From the NCBI GenBank assembly GCA_038503075.1, contig JBCAML010000015.1, forward strand, positions 1,116,001 to 1,180,000: 64,000 nt of DNA, read 5' to 3'. The translations under genes and the position numbers were made by a program. Position 1 is the first letter of the stretch. The number at the start of each line of letters is the position of its first letter. The notes under the pieces were generated by a model, which was given only the letters and a program-made list of their open reading frames with translations, was not told the origin of the DNA and did not search any database. Shown here one piece after another: positions 44,883 to 57,791 of this stretch. The DNA comes from Gyromitra esculenta (taxonomy: Eukaryota > Ascomycota > Pezizomycetes > Pezizales > Discinaceae).

Positions 44883-47800
44883 ATGTCATACGAGCGTGAT
44901 GATATCATTCAAAAAGTAGTTTCCCTCCGGAGCCGTGGTAGATATCAGGAGGCCTTACATCAGCTCGAGGCTTCTGAGGAGCTTGCTCATGACTCTTCCC
45001 TTCGGGGCGAAAAAGCTCTGATTTATGTCCTCCAGCACCGGCATGGCGAGCTCCTTCAGCTCTTACCCGAAACTCCACTAGATTATGTGCACTCGGAAAG
45101 CAAAGAGGAATCCTTCAGTAGGATTTTACGGGATTTTGCGCTGATTCATCGGGAATTGAAGTTACACGAAGCTGTGCTGTCGTCCGAAGCAATTGCTGGA
45201 AGATGGTTGATGAACCGCGGAGCTCAGGAGTATGATAGGCTTGATGTAAGGCACTCCTAATAATTTTTGTTTTTAGAGGATTAACTTTATTTAAAGGTTT
45301 ATTTGATCACTCTCTACGCCGCGATTCAATCTTGGGGCGAAACGTTTCTCTTGAGCTCGGGGGTAAACGAGTCTGATTCGGGGCGCCAGTCGAGGGCCAT
45401 AACTAGTGCACTATGCACTCGTCTACTTCAAACTTGTCGGTTTGAGGAACTACTTTTGACACAGGTGTTTGCGGTAGATATCGCCAAGACTCCAGAAGAC
45501 GTCTTGAGCTCCCGGAAAATCCTTAACCATATTCGAACGTATTTGGCAAAAATGGGGCATGCAAATGAAGATTTTGAAGCACACATTCGTCTACTTCTAT
45601 ACGGGTTCCACCACCTGGGTGATGAGCAAGGCGAGCCAGCCGCCACCGAGCTCCAGGATCTCCAAAGTATTTTTAATCGCACAGAAAATACTAACGGAGC
45701 TGCTTGGGTCGAATTACATACCATCCTTCCACGAGGAAACCCTAGTTTGGATAAGACCGACTCTTTTGGACAGCTTCTGGACAAGTTTAAAAGATTGGGT
45801 GATTGGGGAGGTGTTCAGACGTGCCATCTCGCGATCGCTAAAATTCATCGAAATAAGCAAGATTTCAAGGCTTATACCGCTACCATGATGTCCTTACTCG
45901 AGGTCAAGCAGGAAGCAAATGTAGTAATATTACATTTTACGCATGAAGTACATATGTGACTTCGCTAATGGGGTGTTAGGACGAGCTGCCTATTTATGGA
46001 GACCTCACGAAGCCACAAACACCAAAAATCCCTATTGTGAAACGGTTTTTTAATCACGAATCGGGGAGGTCTACAGCTAGGGCAAGTGGGAAAAGGCGGG
46101 CAGAGGCTACATACGAAGAAAGCAGTAAGCGACGAAAGGCGATCACGAAGCATCAAGACTTGGAAAGCTCGTCTGTTTGGACAAATCGGGATCCAAACGA
46201 AATGAGGTAAGCTAGGAACCAAGATAGTCCAATAGAAATACCTCCTATATGGTACAAATTTTAACAATCCTATGGGTTATCTCGACAAAGTTCTCCACAT
46301 GAAAATGGCTCATTGTTAGATTTCTGGCGATCCTATGTGGATTTGATGGGAGAAGATGTGGGGGATAGCCGAAGGATCGGCTCGACCATCGTAATCTGCT
46401 TGCAGTTCTTCGAGAAACATCCAGATTGTTCCGTTCCTCAGCTTCAATTCTTTCTTGCCATGACCATTTCTGAACTCTATGGCATGTTGAGTCACATAAG
46501 CATGGCGATGAAATGGGCAGCGAGAGCATCAAGCTTTGCAAAGATGTCGAACGATGAGCAGTTGGTGGCCGAAGCTAAGGAACACCTTGAAAGCTGGCTA
46601 TCTAGTCATGCCACGTTTCCGGCAGATGATTCTGCCGGAATGCAACTTAGGGGAAGGGTCAAATCTAAAAAGGCTGATCTCGAAATTCTATACCAGGAGA
46701 CTGGGACGCATGGATACTTTATGCAGCAGTTCGAATATGCCTGTAACTTACTGGAGATGCAGCTATTGGCAGAAATAGAGTCTAAGACAAACCCTGTTGG
46801 TGAGCCATGGCTTGAAAAGGTGAGACAGGTTGTTGAGAAACTACCACAAAATGAGAGGGAAAAGGCAAGATCTCGCATCCACTTTGCAGTAGCGCACGCA
46901 AAATTCGAATTTGGTGATTACGATACCGCCATAGGGTTGCTTGACGAGGTCGTTAGCTCAAGCGACAATATCGGATTCGAAGTGTTAAAATCGCACGCCC
47001 TGTTCACAAAAGGAAGAGTGTATTTACAACTTTATACCGATTTGAAAGATGAGGCAGCTTGGAAAAATTCCCATCGGGACCTTCAAAGGTCCATGGAAAT
47101 ATCTGCCAAGTTGGGCAAATCTGATTGTGTCGCATGTTGTCATAACGTTCTGGCAGCCCTCTGGCGGAAGAAAGTCTCCGAAAACCCAAACGCGAGATTC
47201 GAGGCGCTGCGTCATATTGGGGAAGCGGAGGGAATCTGGAGTGAACAAATGAAAAATATAGACGTTCTCCCTGGACTGAGCGGCGTGGTTACCAGATACT
47301 CTTTGCGGCATCAGGACATAGCCAATCCTTATGACACCTTCGGAACCGCCTTTTCTATTTGCTTCGAGGCTTCCGATTTTGCCACCGCATGGAAATGGGC
47401 ACAAAGGGCCAAAGCCCGTGCCTTTTGCGAATCTCTTCGCTCAATCGAGGCGCCTGTCGATGAAGCCTCTATTCAACTGTCCCACCTATCTGAGACCAAG
47501 CCTGAGAAAGAAATGGTCTACGTTCATTGGGTCACAGCTGGAGATCTCATTTACATGCTCACATATCGTGTGAGCAAGAGACCTCAAATGTTTCTGTTAG
47601 ACATCAATTATTCAACTGTAGCTCAATGGCACTCAGATCTCGTCGATTCTCAAGATGATCTCTCAGACGCCGAAAGCGCCGAGGAAGCCCTAGCAGAACT
47701 TAATTGTCTTATTGAACCCCTAGGACACAATGGTGTGTCAGCGCCTGGGGAGTTGTTAGTCCTATGCCCAACAAAAGTCCTATTTAAGATCCCACTACAT

Positions 47801-48529
47801 GCTCTGTTTTTAGGAAACCAAATTTTGCTCGGTCGCAACCCTATCCTCTATACGCATGTGATATCTCCTCTACAGCCGCAACAGCAATGCATCAAACATT
47901 TGACAAACCAGCGGATCACTCAAGATAGCAAAACGGTTTTATTCGGCAATCCTACCGGTGATGTTATCAGTGGAGAGAAATCTGTGAAGATGTTGGGTGA
48001 AAGCTTAGGCGGGAAAATTTTTGTGAAGGAGGAAGCCACAAAGCAAGCTTACACGAGACACTGCTTGAACTCTCGCCTGGTACATTACCACGGCCACGCT
48101 ACCACAGCTTCATATGGGCTGCGGAACTCCATGATCTTCCACGAAGGAGAGCAGCTCCAGGCAAGGGAGGTCTTTTCTCTCGATCTCCACCGCCTATCCC
48201 CATTAATTTGTTTGATTGGCTGTGGGTCGGGTGCTCAACTCCTTCGAATAGGTGATGAACCTCTCGGTTTTGTATCAGCATTTCTGTATGCTGGAGCATC
48301 TTCAGTTGTTGCATCATTGTGGCCGATCCATGATTCGCTTTCCGGCTCTGCTTTTGCGGAGATATTCTACAAGGACTTCATTGAAGAAACTGGACGTGAA
48401 AGCAAGCCAGTTGATTTAGCGTTGAGTTTGCAGAAGGCTGCACTAGCAATTCGCTCTAGAGAAGAAACACGAGCACCATATTTCTGGGCCGGTTTTGTTC
48501 TTCACGGACAATGGAATTTCCAGCTGTAG
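44883..48529 (+). CDS. TPR-CHAT domain protease (separase/caspase-like clan CD)
   Basis: Exons 44883-45245, 45297-45920, 45980-46206 and 46291-48529 give 1150 residues. The N-terminal two thirds are TPR-like helical repeats (for example RYQEALHQLEASEEL, DYDTAIGLLDEVV). A basic KRRAEATYEESSKRRKA stretch in exon 3 could be a nuclear localisation signal. The C-terminal ~350 residues are a CHAT domain. The catalytic pair is visible as His1007 in HYHGHAT and Cys1049 in LIGCGSGA, and the family's closing YFWAGFVLHG is present. CHAT proteases are separase relatives; in bacteria TPR-CHAT proteins cleave gasdermins or CRISPR-linked targets, and in fungi CHAT domains occur with gasdermin-like or NLR genes. 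The exon 3/4 join (AG|T) was chosen because it recovers SSPHENGSLLDFWRSY. The substrate is unknown. Confidence 0.88.
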
Positions 48530-50542
48530 CTTATATAAACTTTTGGCGAGGTCAAGAAGCCTGGCGAGTAAGAACCAGAACCATTATTTCATGATATATA
48601 TATCAAAAATATAGTTATTCATGGCAAACTGTCAAAAAAAATTCTCTTTGGCGCTGGCATACGAAGGAAGTAGTAGTCGTTCGCTAGGTAAAAGATATGG
48701 TTTGTTAGCATCTTTCCTACGTTTCCGTCACATGCACAGCTATCTAGCTTTCCAGCTTAACTTCCAAAAATTTCCTCCCCCTGCAAGCTCAGCCTATGTA
48801 AGCCCTACCGCTACAGCAAGACGAGTAGCTTTTCTTTGCTGAGTAAGCCCACAACGTGAACATACCCACTTTCTTTCGTCTGAATCACTTCTAGACCTAC
48901 GGTCCTAGTGATACCCAGCCCTAATTCCCTCTGAGGAAGGTCTAAATTTGACATATCGAGACCTAAATGGAGACATAGTCAGAGCTGCGGCTTTAATGGT
49001 TCTTCACTAGAATCAATTTTGTGCAATCTATACATATTCGTATATTCTTTAGAGCATAGATTACACAGAGGTAGTTTGCAAAACAAGCAATTTAATACTC
49101 TGTGAATCTACTTATGTCGTCATCAGAAGGTATCACAATGTATTGTAGGAATATCATTCCAACCAGGCAGGTAATATTAACACGTTCTGCGCACTAGTTT
49201 AACCATAGTTAATCCACCGATATAAATTCCGGTTTTTGTCCAGCAAGAGCCACAAACGTTTATATGGCAGACAGAGTATTGCTTGGCTGGTTCGCCCGTC
49301 AGGCGCGAGATTACTGCAACGTGTACAGGATTTATGTTTCTCTACACATCTACATGAGCTTAGGGGGTCCGAATTAGCGATTACTATATTGAAGAGAGGC
49401 TGAGACGGTGATTGCTATAACTGAGCATCATAGGTGTGAGGGCTAAAAACTTATGTCCCCTCCCAAGGACCACTACATATAGGACCACATCTGTCAGAGC
49501 CCCTCACAAGACAACAATTTGGCCGGTCGCAAAATCATCTGTAACATTCCATCAGTAAGCTAAAGGCATAAACGGCAGATAGCAGTAACAATATATCATT
49601 CACCTATTGCAAATTGTGCAAACCCCCTCAGAAAGCCCTTCCCACGCACTCTACTCTCCCTGGCTCATGGCTCCTTCAATATTCTTAAAGTTCCCGATAC
49701 AGTTGGTAGCTGCAGTGACGGGAATGGAGGAAATATTAGAGCGCTGGCTTATCGATAGTACTAGACTGAGGTGGTTGCCCAAAACGCTTGGCGCATATGC
49801 CCTACATTTCGTCTGGTGGATCTGACATTCAATTTCGCTTTTCCTATGGGGTATGAACTTGAATACAGCAGAAGCTCACTATGTAGGAGATAGGCTAGGC
49901 CCAACCTCAATGCTCTCATAGGGTGAAACATCCCTGTAGAGTTTTCGCTATTACTAGAAGATATAATACTCCAATAACCATATAGAAAGCTTCTTCGGCT
50001 ACGTCCCAAATAGAGTAGAAGTACACGAGCTTAAAAGGACTACACACCTAGTAGCCATAGTGTAAAATGCAGCTTAATAACTATATTTCTCGCCTCGACG
50101 AGCTCTCTACTTAGGCTATCTACGAGATGGTAGAACTTTACTTCTGCTAGTATTAAGCTTATATTACTACTATACCTTTTGAGTTTACCTGGGTCAGATC
50201 TTGTTGGTTGGGACAATACATACACCCCCATATGCACGCCTGTGTGTCTTTATAGATTACTAAGCCAGCATAACAAATTCCCTTTTCTCGTGGAGTAGCT
50301 AGTCAAAGCTGATCCATCAGATTAAACCCCCACCGAATCGAAATGCCGGCTAGCAGAATTGCTCACACCTTTTTTGGGTCGCCAAGAACCTGGTTTCCAT
50401 CACAAACCTACTGGCAAAGTCATAACATCACCCCGCTTTCACGCCTCTCTATATTTTCGGTCGAGCGATCCAAATATACTATAACAAACCAAAACGTGCA
50501 CCTTAAGGCTGTTCTAGAGCACTCTCCAAACAAAGCTTCAGC
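48530..50542. other. 2-kb gene-poor stretch
   Basis: A+T-rich with no supported gene. Minus-strand frames at 49761-50009 and 50040-50237 carry ordered-looking traces (SRELVEARNIVIKLHFTL) that could be relics of a mobile element, but I cannot name it. The last ~150 bp are the leader of the small gene at 50543. Confidence 0.45.
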
Positions 50543-51016
50543 ATGATTGCCAAATATCAGTCTGGCCTTGGGCCCACCCCCGATTTCCCAGAGTCCTCGA
50601 GCTCCGATGGACTGATCATCCTTCGCGCACATCCACACCTATACCCCAGCAACGGGGACTCGATGATAAGAACAGAAGGGTTACGCATTGATTCCGGATG
50701 GTACCCGCTTATAGCTCGGCTGTCGGCCCAGCTGGAGGCGATGATTATCGCGTTGCCTGACCCGTCGGGAACATACGCGGTACAAGTGAAGGAGAAGTTC
50801 GGAGGGCTGAGATTCTATATGCGTGGCGCGACGGATGAGATGTACGAATTGATCGAGGAGGCAGAGCGGGAGTCTGTGAGAACCTGTGAGGGCTGCGGAA
50901 AGCCGGGGGTGCTATGCGTGACTACAAATGGGTGGTACCTTACAGCTTGTGAGGATGAAGAATGTAGACGTAGCGGTGTGCCGCTTCCCCCAGGAGAGGA
51001 GGATGAAAATGAATAA
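50543..51016 (+). CDS. Small cysteine-rich protein resembling bacterial proteins
   Basis: Single exon, 157 residues, start ATG. The core GWYPLIARLSAQLEAMI, then QVKEKFGGLRFYMRG, TDEMYELIEEAE and RTCEGCGKPG, follows a pattern I know from small bacterial proteins of unknown function (W-x-x-LI-x-x-L ... QVKEKFG-x-LRFY ... E-x-x-S-x-x-TC-x-x-CG-x-PG). Cys115/118 form a CxxC pair, with Cys125, Cys136 and Cys141 following, so a small zinc ribbon is likely. There are no introns, unlike most neighbours, and the gene stands alone between gene-poor stretches. Together this suggests horizontal transfer from bacteria. Function is unknown. The bacterial resemblance is from memory and needs a database search. 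Confidence 0.68.
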   Translation: MIAKYQSGLGPTPDFPESSSSDGLIILRAHPHLYPSNGDSMIRTEGLRIDSGWYPLIARLSAQLEAMIIALPDPSGTYAVQVKEKFGGLRFYMRGATDEMYELIEEAERESVRTCEGCGKPGVLCVTTNGWYLTACEDEECRRSGVPLPPGEEDENE

Positions 51017-53248
51017 GTCGGAATAAAGAAAGTGGACTGGAAAGGAGCATTAGTCTGTGAATAAAACGCTAGCTAGTTCAGAGTGCGTCAAATATTGATA
51101 TCTTCTCTTTTCCAAAGCACATATATATAGCTTGAAGCAAAATAATCGCGTGCACGATATGGTATATGTAGGATATCTTGGAAAAAGATAATATGAGTGT
51201 CGTTCCGCGAAATGTCCCATAACTGCCAAGATAGTTATATATGGTGCATTGCGTGTATGACTAATCTATCTATCTATCTATCTATATATGGTGCATTTTC
51301 GCTGAACGACACCCATATATTAGTATGCTATAATAGGCTATAGATGGCTATATCCGGCATTAACACATTACTAAAAACCCCAGAGGATTAATGTATGAGA
51401 TAGAAGGTAGCTGGTTTCAATCCGCCAAAAATTCTGAATCCCTAATTGTATTCTATTAGGTAGCTGTACGTACTCTAGGTACCCGAACAAATTGTGGAAC
51501 ATCTTTGCTTTGCCGGGAATTCCAAGTCCTCACCAAATTCTGCCAAGAACTTTTCTGTCTAGATACATGTATCTGTACTTCCATTTCTCCCAAAGTAAAG
51601 TCGTTTTGAATATATGCTCTTCCCTTACATATGCCCCCAGAGCCAGCCCATAACACAGAAAAGGTAGTAGCTAACGCTGTGTATATTCAGTCACACTCTC
51701 GGTATTTCTGAGGATGCTCCATCTTGCGCTTTCTACTGCCAAAATCTGGGTTTTATTCTGCCATGGATACACTTTGCTAGGTCTTGTAAAAAGATACAGA
51801 GTTTCATTAGTATGATTCTAGGTTTCGCATCTTTTCTTGAGTAATTTGATTGGGTGTGGGTGTTATATCAGGCTAGGAGTGGTGGTCTACATTAAGCCGT
51901 GCACGAACTATATAATTAAAAAAATACTTAACTGCATGTATACTAATTAACACACAATCCACTATAATCCCCAAGTGGAACCCAAAAAGACTCAATCCTT
52001 CTAGCCCTTCATACACACGATACCCTTATAGCTCCCGGAATATCCTGCTAACTTTGTCTTCTGTACGTCGTTAACTGGGTTTGCGTGCCCTAGATTACAA
52101 AACCAAACGTTAATACGGCAATAAAAAAATGCTGCCATTTTACATCCATCTTGTATTTTACGCTCTACTTTGCTATATACGATCGCGAATCCCAACGTAG
52201 AGACCAGAGTTACGACAACCATCACCCAAACCCTCAGCCAGAGTGCTCTTCAATAAAATGAGCTCCCCACCCATACCAATGCCGACCGGTGGGGTACCAG
52301 ACGACCACAAAAATCTTCGGAATCGCAGTTATATCGCGATTACTGTAATCCATATATTCGCTATTATAAAAGTAATACATAAAGCCTGCGACTGGCGGCG
52401 TATATTCCGGAGGGCTAGGACTAAATCGGTAATGGATATTACTCGTTTCAGGCACTTCAGATCGACCGCGTATTCTGATGACGCCCTTATATATGAAAAA
52501 GTCCAACCTACATTATAGATTGCTAAATCTCAATTTCACTTCAATCATCCGCATTCAATTGTTATTACCTTAGCAAAGTGTACACGCCACAGGACATTAA
52601 GTGAAAACGGCCACCTCCACAAACCTTATACTTATAATAAACCTCTCGTAAATTCTCATAAAACTCCCGATCATTCATAGTAGCCGGTATTTCAAAATGC
52701 AAAAAAATTTAGCCAGCCCTCCACATGCACTGCCGAGATATAATAGTACATATTTATATTGATTAATTTGATATGAGGCCCACCAGCACCAGGGAGAACT
52801 TCGGCAAAGCGAGCGTCTTATGCCCTTCACGAAGCAGCTAATCGGCCAGCTGGGTTCTTGCACCCCATAACCCTTCGTTTCGTTCAGAGTATCAATGATT
52901 AGGTGTTCTGTTACAACAAAATGCTGCCAAGTCAAAAACTACATGCCCCAAGCCCTAGCTTCGTACAATCCTTACCCACATTATATTCGAATAGTCTTTA
53001 GTGGGCTACTACCTTGCCTCTCCTGCTGCTCTATGTCGTACGTTAGGCGTCGAGTGATATCTGTGATTAACTATAACCTACGCTCAGGCACTACAACTCT
53101 AAATTGGTAGATCCAAAACCCTTCATTTCAGCTCTTCAAAATCGAATTACTTTTTGTCTTAGCATATTTTACACAAAACACACATGCACAGCCACTGTCT
53201 CCCAGCCCAAGCCCGAACGCTCCACAGCGGTATAAAACCCATTCTACC
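51017..53248. other. Gene-poor stretch with a foldback element
   Basis: No gene supported. Contains the inverted-repeat element at 51190-51321 with a (GATA)n core and A+T-rich decayed sequence. The last part is the ERB1 3' flank. Confidence 0.5.
51190..51321. mobile_element. Foldback/MITE-like element with a GATA core
   Basis: Two ~26-base arms are inverted: AATATGAGTGTCGTTCCGCG at 51190 and, read on the other strand from 51321, AATATATGGGTGTCGTTCAG. They match apart from a few substitutions and small gaps. Between them is a (TATC)n run at 51263-51285, next to the TTAGTCATACACGC string that borders the GATA runs at 3497 and 43660. A direct repeat TATATGGTGCATT flanks the run (about 51238 and 51286). 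Confidence 0.5.
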
Positions 53249-55663
53249 CTAATTCCACATCCTCGCCGTTCCATCCGCTCCCGCACTAAACAGCCAGCAC
53301 TCCCTACTGTGCCATTCAACCTCCAGCACCCCCAAGCTCTTCTCCACCTTATGGCCCCTGAGCACCTTCAGTGGGACAATCAACGCATTCTCCATCAAAT
53401 CCCCAAACACCTTGCCATGGAACACCTGGATGCTCCCATCGTCACTCGCACTACAAAACAAGGGTAGACCACCAGCGTGGTACTTGACCCCTCTAATCGC
53501 TTTACTATGGTATCTCATTGTCTTATACGGCTTTGTACTTAAATCCATATCGTGCCATAACAGCCGCTTGTCGTACGCACCAACGATCAAGTTATCGCCA
53601 CCAGGATGAATATCAAAGGACGAAATCCAGCGTGATCCCGGTTGCAGCGTCTTGATGAGTTCCTGCTTCGATAAGTCGTAGAGACGGATATAGCGCTGTG
53701 TGGCAACAAACAAATGTGGTCGGAAGGGGTGGAACTCGACGCGCTGGATGATGCCGCGTGATTTACGGAAGGGGGATTGTGAGGCGTGTTTGGAGAGTTG
53801 GTGGATTGCGACGGCCCGGTTCTGGCCTTCGGGGGATACGGTGGCGAAGTAGTCACCGCGACGGTGCCAGGAAATGTGTTTGATTGTGTGTTTTACGCTC
53901 ACAATTACCGCTGTTCCTGCGTCTTGTTGTTTGGACTCGGGTTTGGTCCATTTGGCTGGAGGCTCTTTCTTTAGAGGATCTTTCTTTACGATTTCTGCGT
54001 AGCCCCAACCGGCGGCGAGGATATCTCTGCTGGTGGTTTCGATTTCAGGATCGAAGATTGGTGGGATTATTAGGTGGACATCGTCGCCGCTGTTTTATGT
54101 CAATGTGTGTCAATGATACACGGTATAACATGAGAAAATAGAACTTACGTCGCAGCCGCCAAAATCGCTGCTTCTCTTCCAGGCCGCCATTTGACCGCAT
54201 TAACCGCTTCTCCATCCTCACCAACTTGCAGCTTCCATACTTCCCGCCCAGTGAGGATTTCCCAAATTCGCACTGTCCCATCCTCACCTCCAGTCGCCAA
54301 CCACACCCCACTCGGATCACAAGATAATGTCCTAACCCGCCCTTCATGCCCTTTATATACCGTCGCCGTCGTGGTCGGGAACGGCCTCAGATCCTGCGGA
54401 CTTGGTAGTTTCGGTAGCAACGACTCCGGATCAATATTAAGCTTATTCCTCCGTACTCTCGGCGCTAGGTATAGATCTAAACATCTCTCGAACCGCTCCT
54501 TCACAAACGCATCATATCCCGGCACAAGCCTCAGCGCACCATGCGTACGCGGTAAATAATCCTTCTCGCGGTCCTCAGGATCCAGCTCCTCCCATCTCTT
54601 ACGTTCCTGCTCTGTTGGTAGATACTCTTTAGGTGGGTTGTAGGACTCGTCGTGGGTCGGTGGTGGAAGTTTAGGGGCAGGGATATTCATTATGTGGTCT
54701 GGGCGGGGCGGGAGCTCGTCGGCCCAGATGTCGTAGAAGAGGGGCTTTTCGGGCTCCTTGGGTTTGCTCGGGACAATGCGGCCCTCGCGGATCGCTGCTA
54801 CAATCTTCATGATGCGCTTGGCTTCGTGCTTGGAGGGGATGAAACGGCGTTTAGGTTCGGGAGCAGCGGAGAGAGGCATTAGTTCTGTTTTTGAGGTGAA
54901 GTATTCTACAGTTGGCTATTGCACATTTATATTAGTATCATAGATTCTCAATTGGCTTCAGAAAGAGATTTAGAAGTAGCTGAATAGGTAGACTTACTTG
55001 GTAAGGATCATAGCCCGCCACATTCTCATCCATCTGTATCTTCCGCACCATCTCCAACTCTTCATCCGTAAGCTTCAACCCAGTCCCCGTATTCTTATCC
55101 GTCAACCCTGTCCAGCCCTTCGGCACCTCAATGCTCTCCAGCAACGCATCCAGCGCCTCGCCCTTAGCAGGGCGCATGATCTTCTTCCCATTGATATCGT
55201 AGCCCACATGCGGATACTCGTCGTAGAAGTCCAGCGGGATATTCCCAATCGTATTAGTCTCCTCAGCATCCGTGTCGTCAGAATCATACACCGGATCAAT
55301 CTCAGGATATATGTAGCGCTGATTACCCGCCGAGTCGAGAACGATTTTGCGTTCAGATTCGAATTTATCTTTTTTGGTGATTGCCATTTCAGATAGTTTC
55401 TCTTCTACCTTAGGTTCGTCCTTGCTGTCGCTGTCTTCTTCTCCTTCCTCCTCGTCTTCCTCCTCATCCTCATCCTCATCTTCGTCTTCTTCCTCGCTCC
55501 CCTCGCCAGAAGAATCAAAATCACTATCGTCTTCCTCCTCGTCTTCACTCTGGCTTAATGCACCGTCCAACAGACCAACCTCAAAGTCATTCTCCGAGAC
55601 ATCCGAATGTTCAAACTCCTCAGCCGGCGGAACATGTCGTTTTTTCGAATTCGGAGGGGCCAT
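53249..55663 (-). CDS. ERB1: Ribosome biogenesis protein Erb1 (BOP1), PeBoW complex
   Basis: Exons 55663-54998, 54915-54149 and 54089-53249 give 757 residues. Erb1 with Nop7 and Ytm1 forms the PeBoW complex needed for 27S pre-rRNA processing and 60S assembly. The N-terminus has a long Glu/Asp/Ser acidic tract. The BOP1 N-terminal domain follows: [37 protein letters not shown], then [19 protein letters not shown] recovered across intron 1, and [20 protein letters not shown]. The C-terminal half is a WD40 propeller ending [10 protein letters not shown]. Intron 1 has two candidate acceptors; AATAG|CCA was chosen because it restores PTVEYF, while the later TAG leads to a stop. The start is the ATG of [11 protein letters not shown]. 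It is divergent from the coiled-coil gene at 55897, with 233 bp between. Confidence 0.95.
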
Positions 55664-55896
55664 CGTTAATCCTGCAATTGAAAATAACAGTTTTTTAAAA
55701 AAAACCAACGGTTGCAAGTTCAGGACGTTGCGACACCCACAAAAAAAAGTTCTGCGGCTCAGTGCAAGAAATCTTGGCGTGGGGCCCATGAAAAAACGAT
55801 CAATCAGATAAGATAAGAAAGAGGCCGATAACTTGATATTGCAGTGTGGAGGGGAAGGAGAGAGAGGCTACAACGCTGACATGATACTGGTACACA

Positions 55897-57119
55897 ATGA
55901 ACGGCATTGAGCTCCCCCCTCCGCAACAGAATACGGATCGCAGACATACGGTATTACTCCGTTCTCACTATATTTTTGGGGGTATTTTGTTCTTATATAA
56001 AAGTACAGACACGGACGCCATCACCGCAACGCTTGGGTCACGAATCGCCGTCCCCGCGGCGCCGGAATACCGTAGGCCAGGACTCACGTGGAGATTGGTC
56101 GTTTGCATCTTTTACGAACGGTAGACCGACGGAGAAACAGACAGGCTATGAGGATGTTGTCCGGTTGCTTGATACGGTTGCCAGTGCGACGTTGGAGGAG
56201 AAGACGTTGATGGATACCTATGAGAGCCGGATAAGAGAGCTCGAGACGGAGAACGCGGAGCTCTTGAAAGGTTGGTTTGGGTCTTTATTGGTGGCCATAG
56301 TGATACATTTTTTTAATACCTGGTGATGCGTAGAAAACGAAGACCTGCTTGTCCTTCTACACAGCGCTAATACCCCCCCTTCCACGCAAACTACTAAGGC
56401 TCTTGCTATGGTGCGTTCCCTCAAAGATACGCTTGTCAGTGAACGTGAGGGGTTCGGCGTCCGTGAAGCTAGCCTCACGGCGCGCATCTGGACGCTCGAG
56501 CTGGCAGTCACCGATTCGCTGAGAGACTTATTACGGGAGAGACGGATACGCGAGCAGGTGGAATGGCAGGTGTGGCCTCGAGGGAGAGACAAAGAAGAGA
56601 GTATGCTGGATGAAATAGAGTGTAGGGTTTGTAAAGCTAGGGAAAAAGAGGAGGAGGGAAATGGCGGACAGAGGGCCGAGGAGGTGCAGAGAAAGGAAGA
56701 GGAGATGAGAGTTGGTTTTACCTCTAGAGGTTCAAGATTATATCGAGTTTGTGGCTAACTTCGGAGCAGCAAGCACAAACTGTCGCGGATGAGCAGGCTC
56801 GGATTGCGAATGAGGAAATTTCCCATCTTCAGAGCGAAGTTAAAGCTCTATCAATGCTGTACGTCCCTCTGATCCTTCCATAACTGTTTATCACGTACTA
56901 AACCCCTCCAGCAAGAGCCACAGAGAAGACACAGAAGCCGAGCTCGATATGCTCAAGGAAGGTATGAAGCGGATTGAGCGGATTGCGATGATGTACGGAC
57001 CGCTGGAAGATGAACTGGGTTTACTGGATGCCGTTGAGACGTGGAAGCTAGAGTTTTTGGCTGCGAGTACGAAGCGAAAAAAGAGGAGAAAGAAGGAAGA
57101 GAAACATGGACTCGGTTAG
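55897..57119 (+). CDS. Coiled-coil protein of unknown function, five exons
   Basis: Exons 55897-55950, 56009-56270, 56334-56710, 56770-56858 and 56912-57119 keep frame and give 329 residues. After an N-terminal Arg/Ser/Pro-rich stretch (TPSPQRLGHESPSPRRR), most of the protein is charged coiled coil: ESRIRELETENAELLKENED, ARIANEEISHLQSEVKAL, and REDTEAELDMLKEGMKRIE. The C-terminus is a strongly basic KRKKRRKKEEK tail. I recognise no domain. It could be a cytoskeletal, nuclear or septation-related scaffold; that is speculation. Gene reality is supported by the four introns with proper GT-AG ends that each maintain a coiled-coil frame. It shares a 233-bp divergent promoter with ERB1. Confidence 0.65.
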
Positions 57120-57791
57120 GAGCAGACCTGGCTGGGAGCGGTAGAGCGAGTGGTGGATGGATGGGAATGTTTGTTTCGTTTATACATAGAATATGTTTGA
57201 TGGTTATTGACGACTTTACGGTAACACAAACGAGGACCACATATTTTTGAAACAATTAATTTTATTTCCGTCTACCTACAAAAAAGCCACCCAAAAGAAA
57301 TGTTCGCAGCCATGGTTTAGCCCAAGCGTCATGGGACAACGTCCCTATACGCAGCGCAATGGAATATGACGCCCAATCCCTGGCACCGAATTCAGCTGCC
57401 CTTTCAGACGGCGAGCTCAAGATGCCAAAGATACTTTCTCCCTGATCTGTCGACGTCGGATTTACACCACCAACCGCTCCCCCGTAGAGGAACAGTAAAT
57501 GCTTCCATAGTCCGCCGAACTGCCAGTCAATCAACCACACACATCCCCGAAGGGTGGGCAGGATCAAAAGGCACAGATCCGTGATGTTGAAAGGGGGAGG
57601 GATGCGGGAGGGAGGGCATTATTTATGCTGTAGCCTCGCCAAGACACACGAACGAAAAAAAATATTTTGCCGAAAGCTGACATAATCTCGATTTCGCCGA
57701 CAGACTAACCCGTTACGGAGGGGAGGATCAGAAATTCAACCCCGCTACCACAGCAGACTCCATTCGCAGTTCTACCCCCCTGGCACTCCCG
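57120..57791. other. Intergenic region between the coiled-coil gene and MRPL24
   Basis: 672 bp. A 101-codon minus-strand frame (57262-57567) has no ATG start and no family I know. The rest is untranslated flank and MRPL24 promoter. Confidence 0.45.

Noticed and set aside
57262..57567. 101-codon minus-strand frame between the coiled-coil gene and MRPL24
   Set aside because: It has no ATG, and I found no upstream exon in frame. The Trp/Gly-rich content looks ordered but matches nothing I know.
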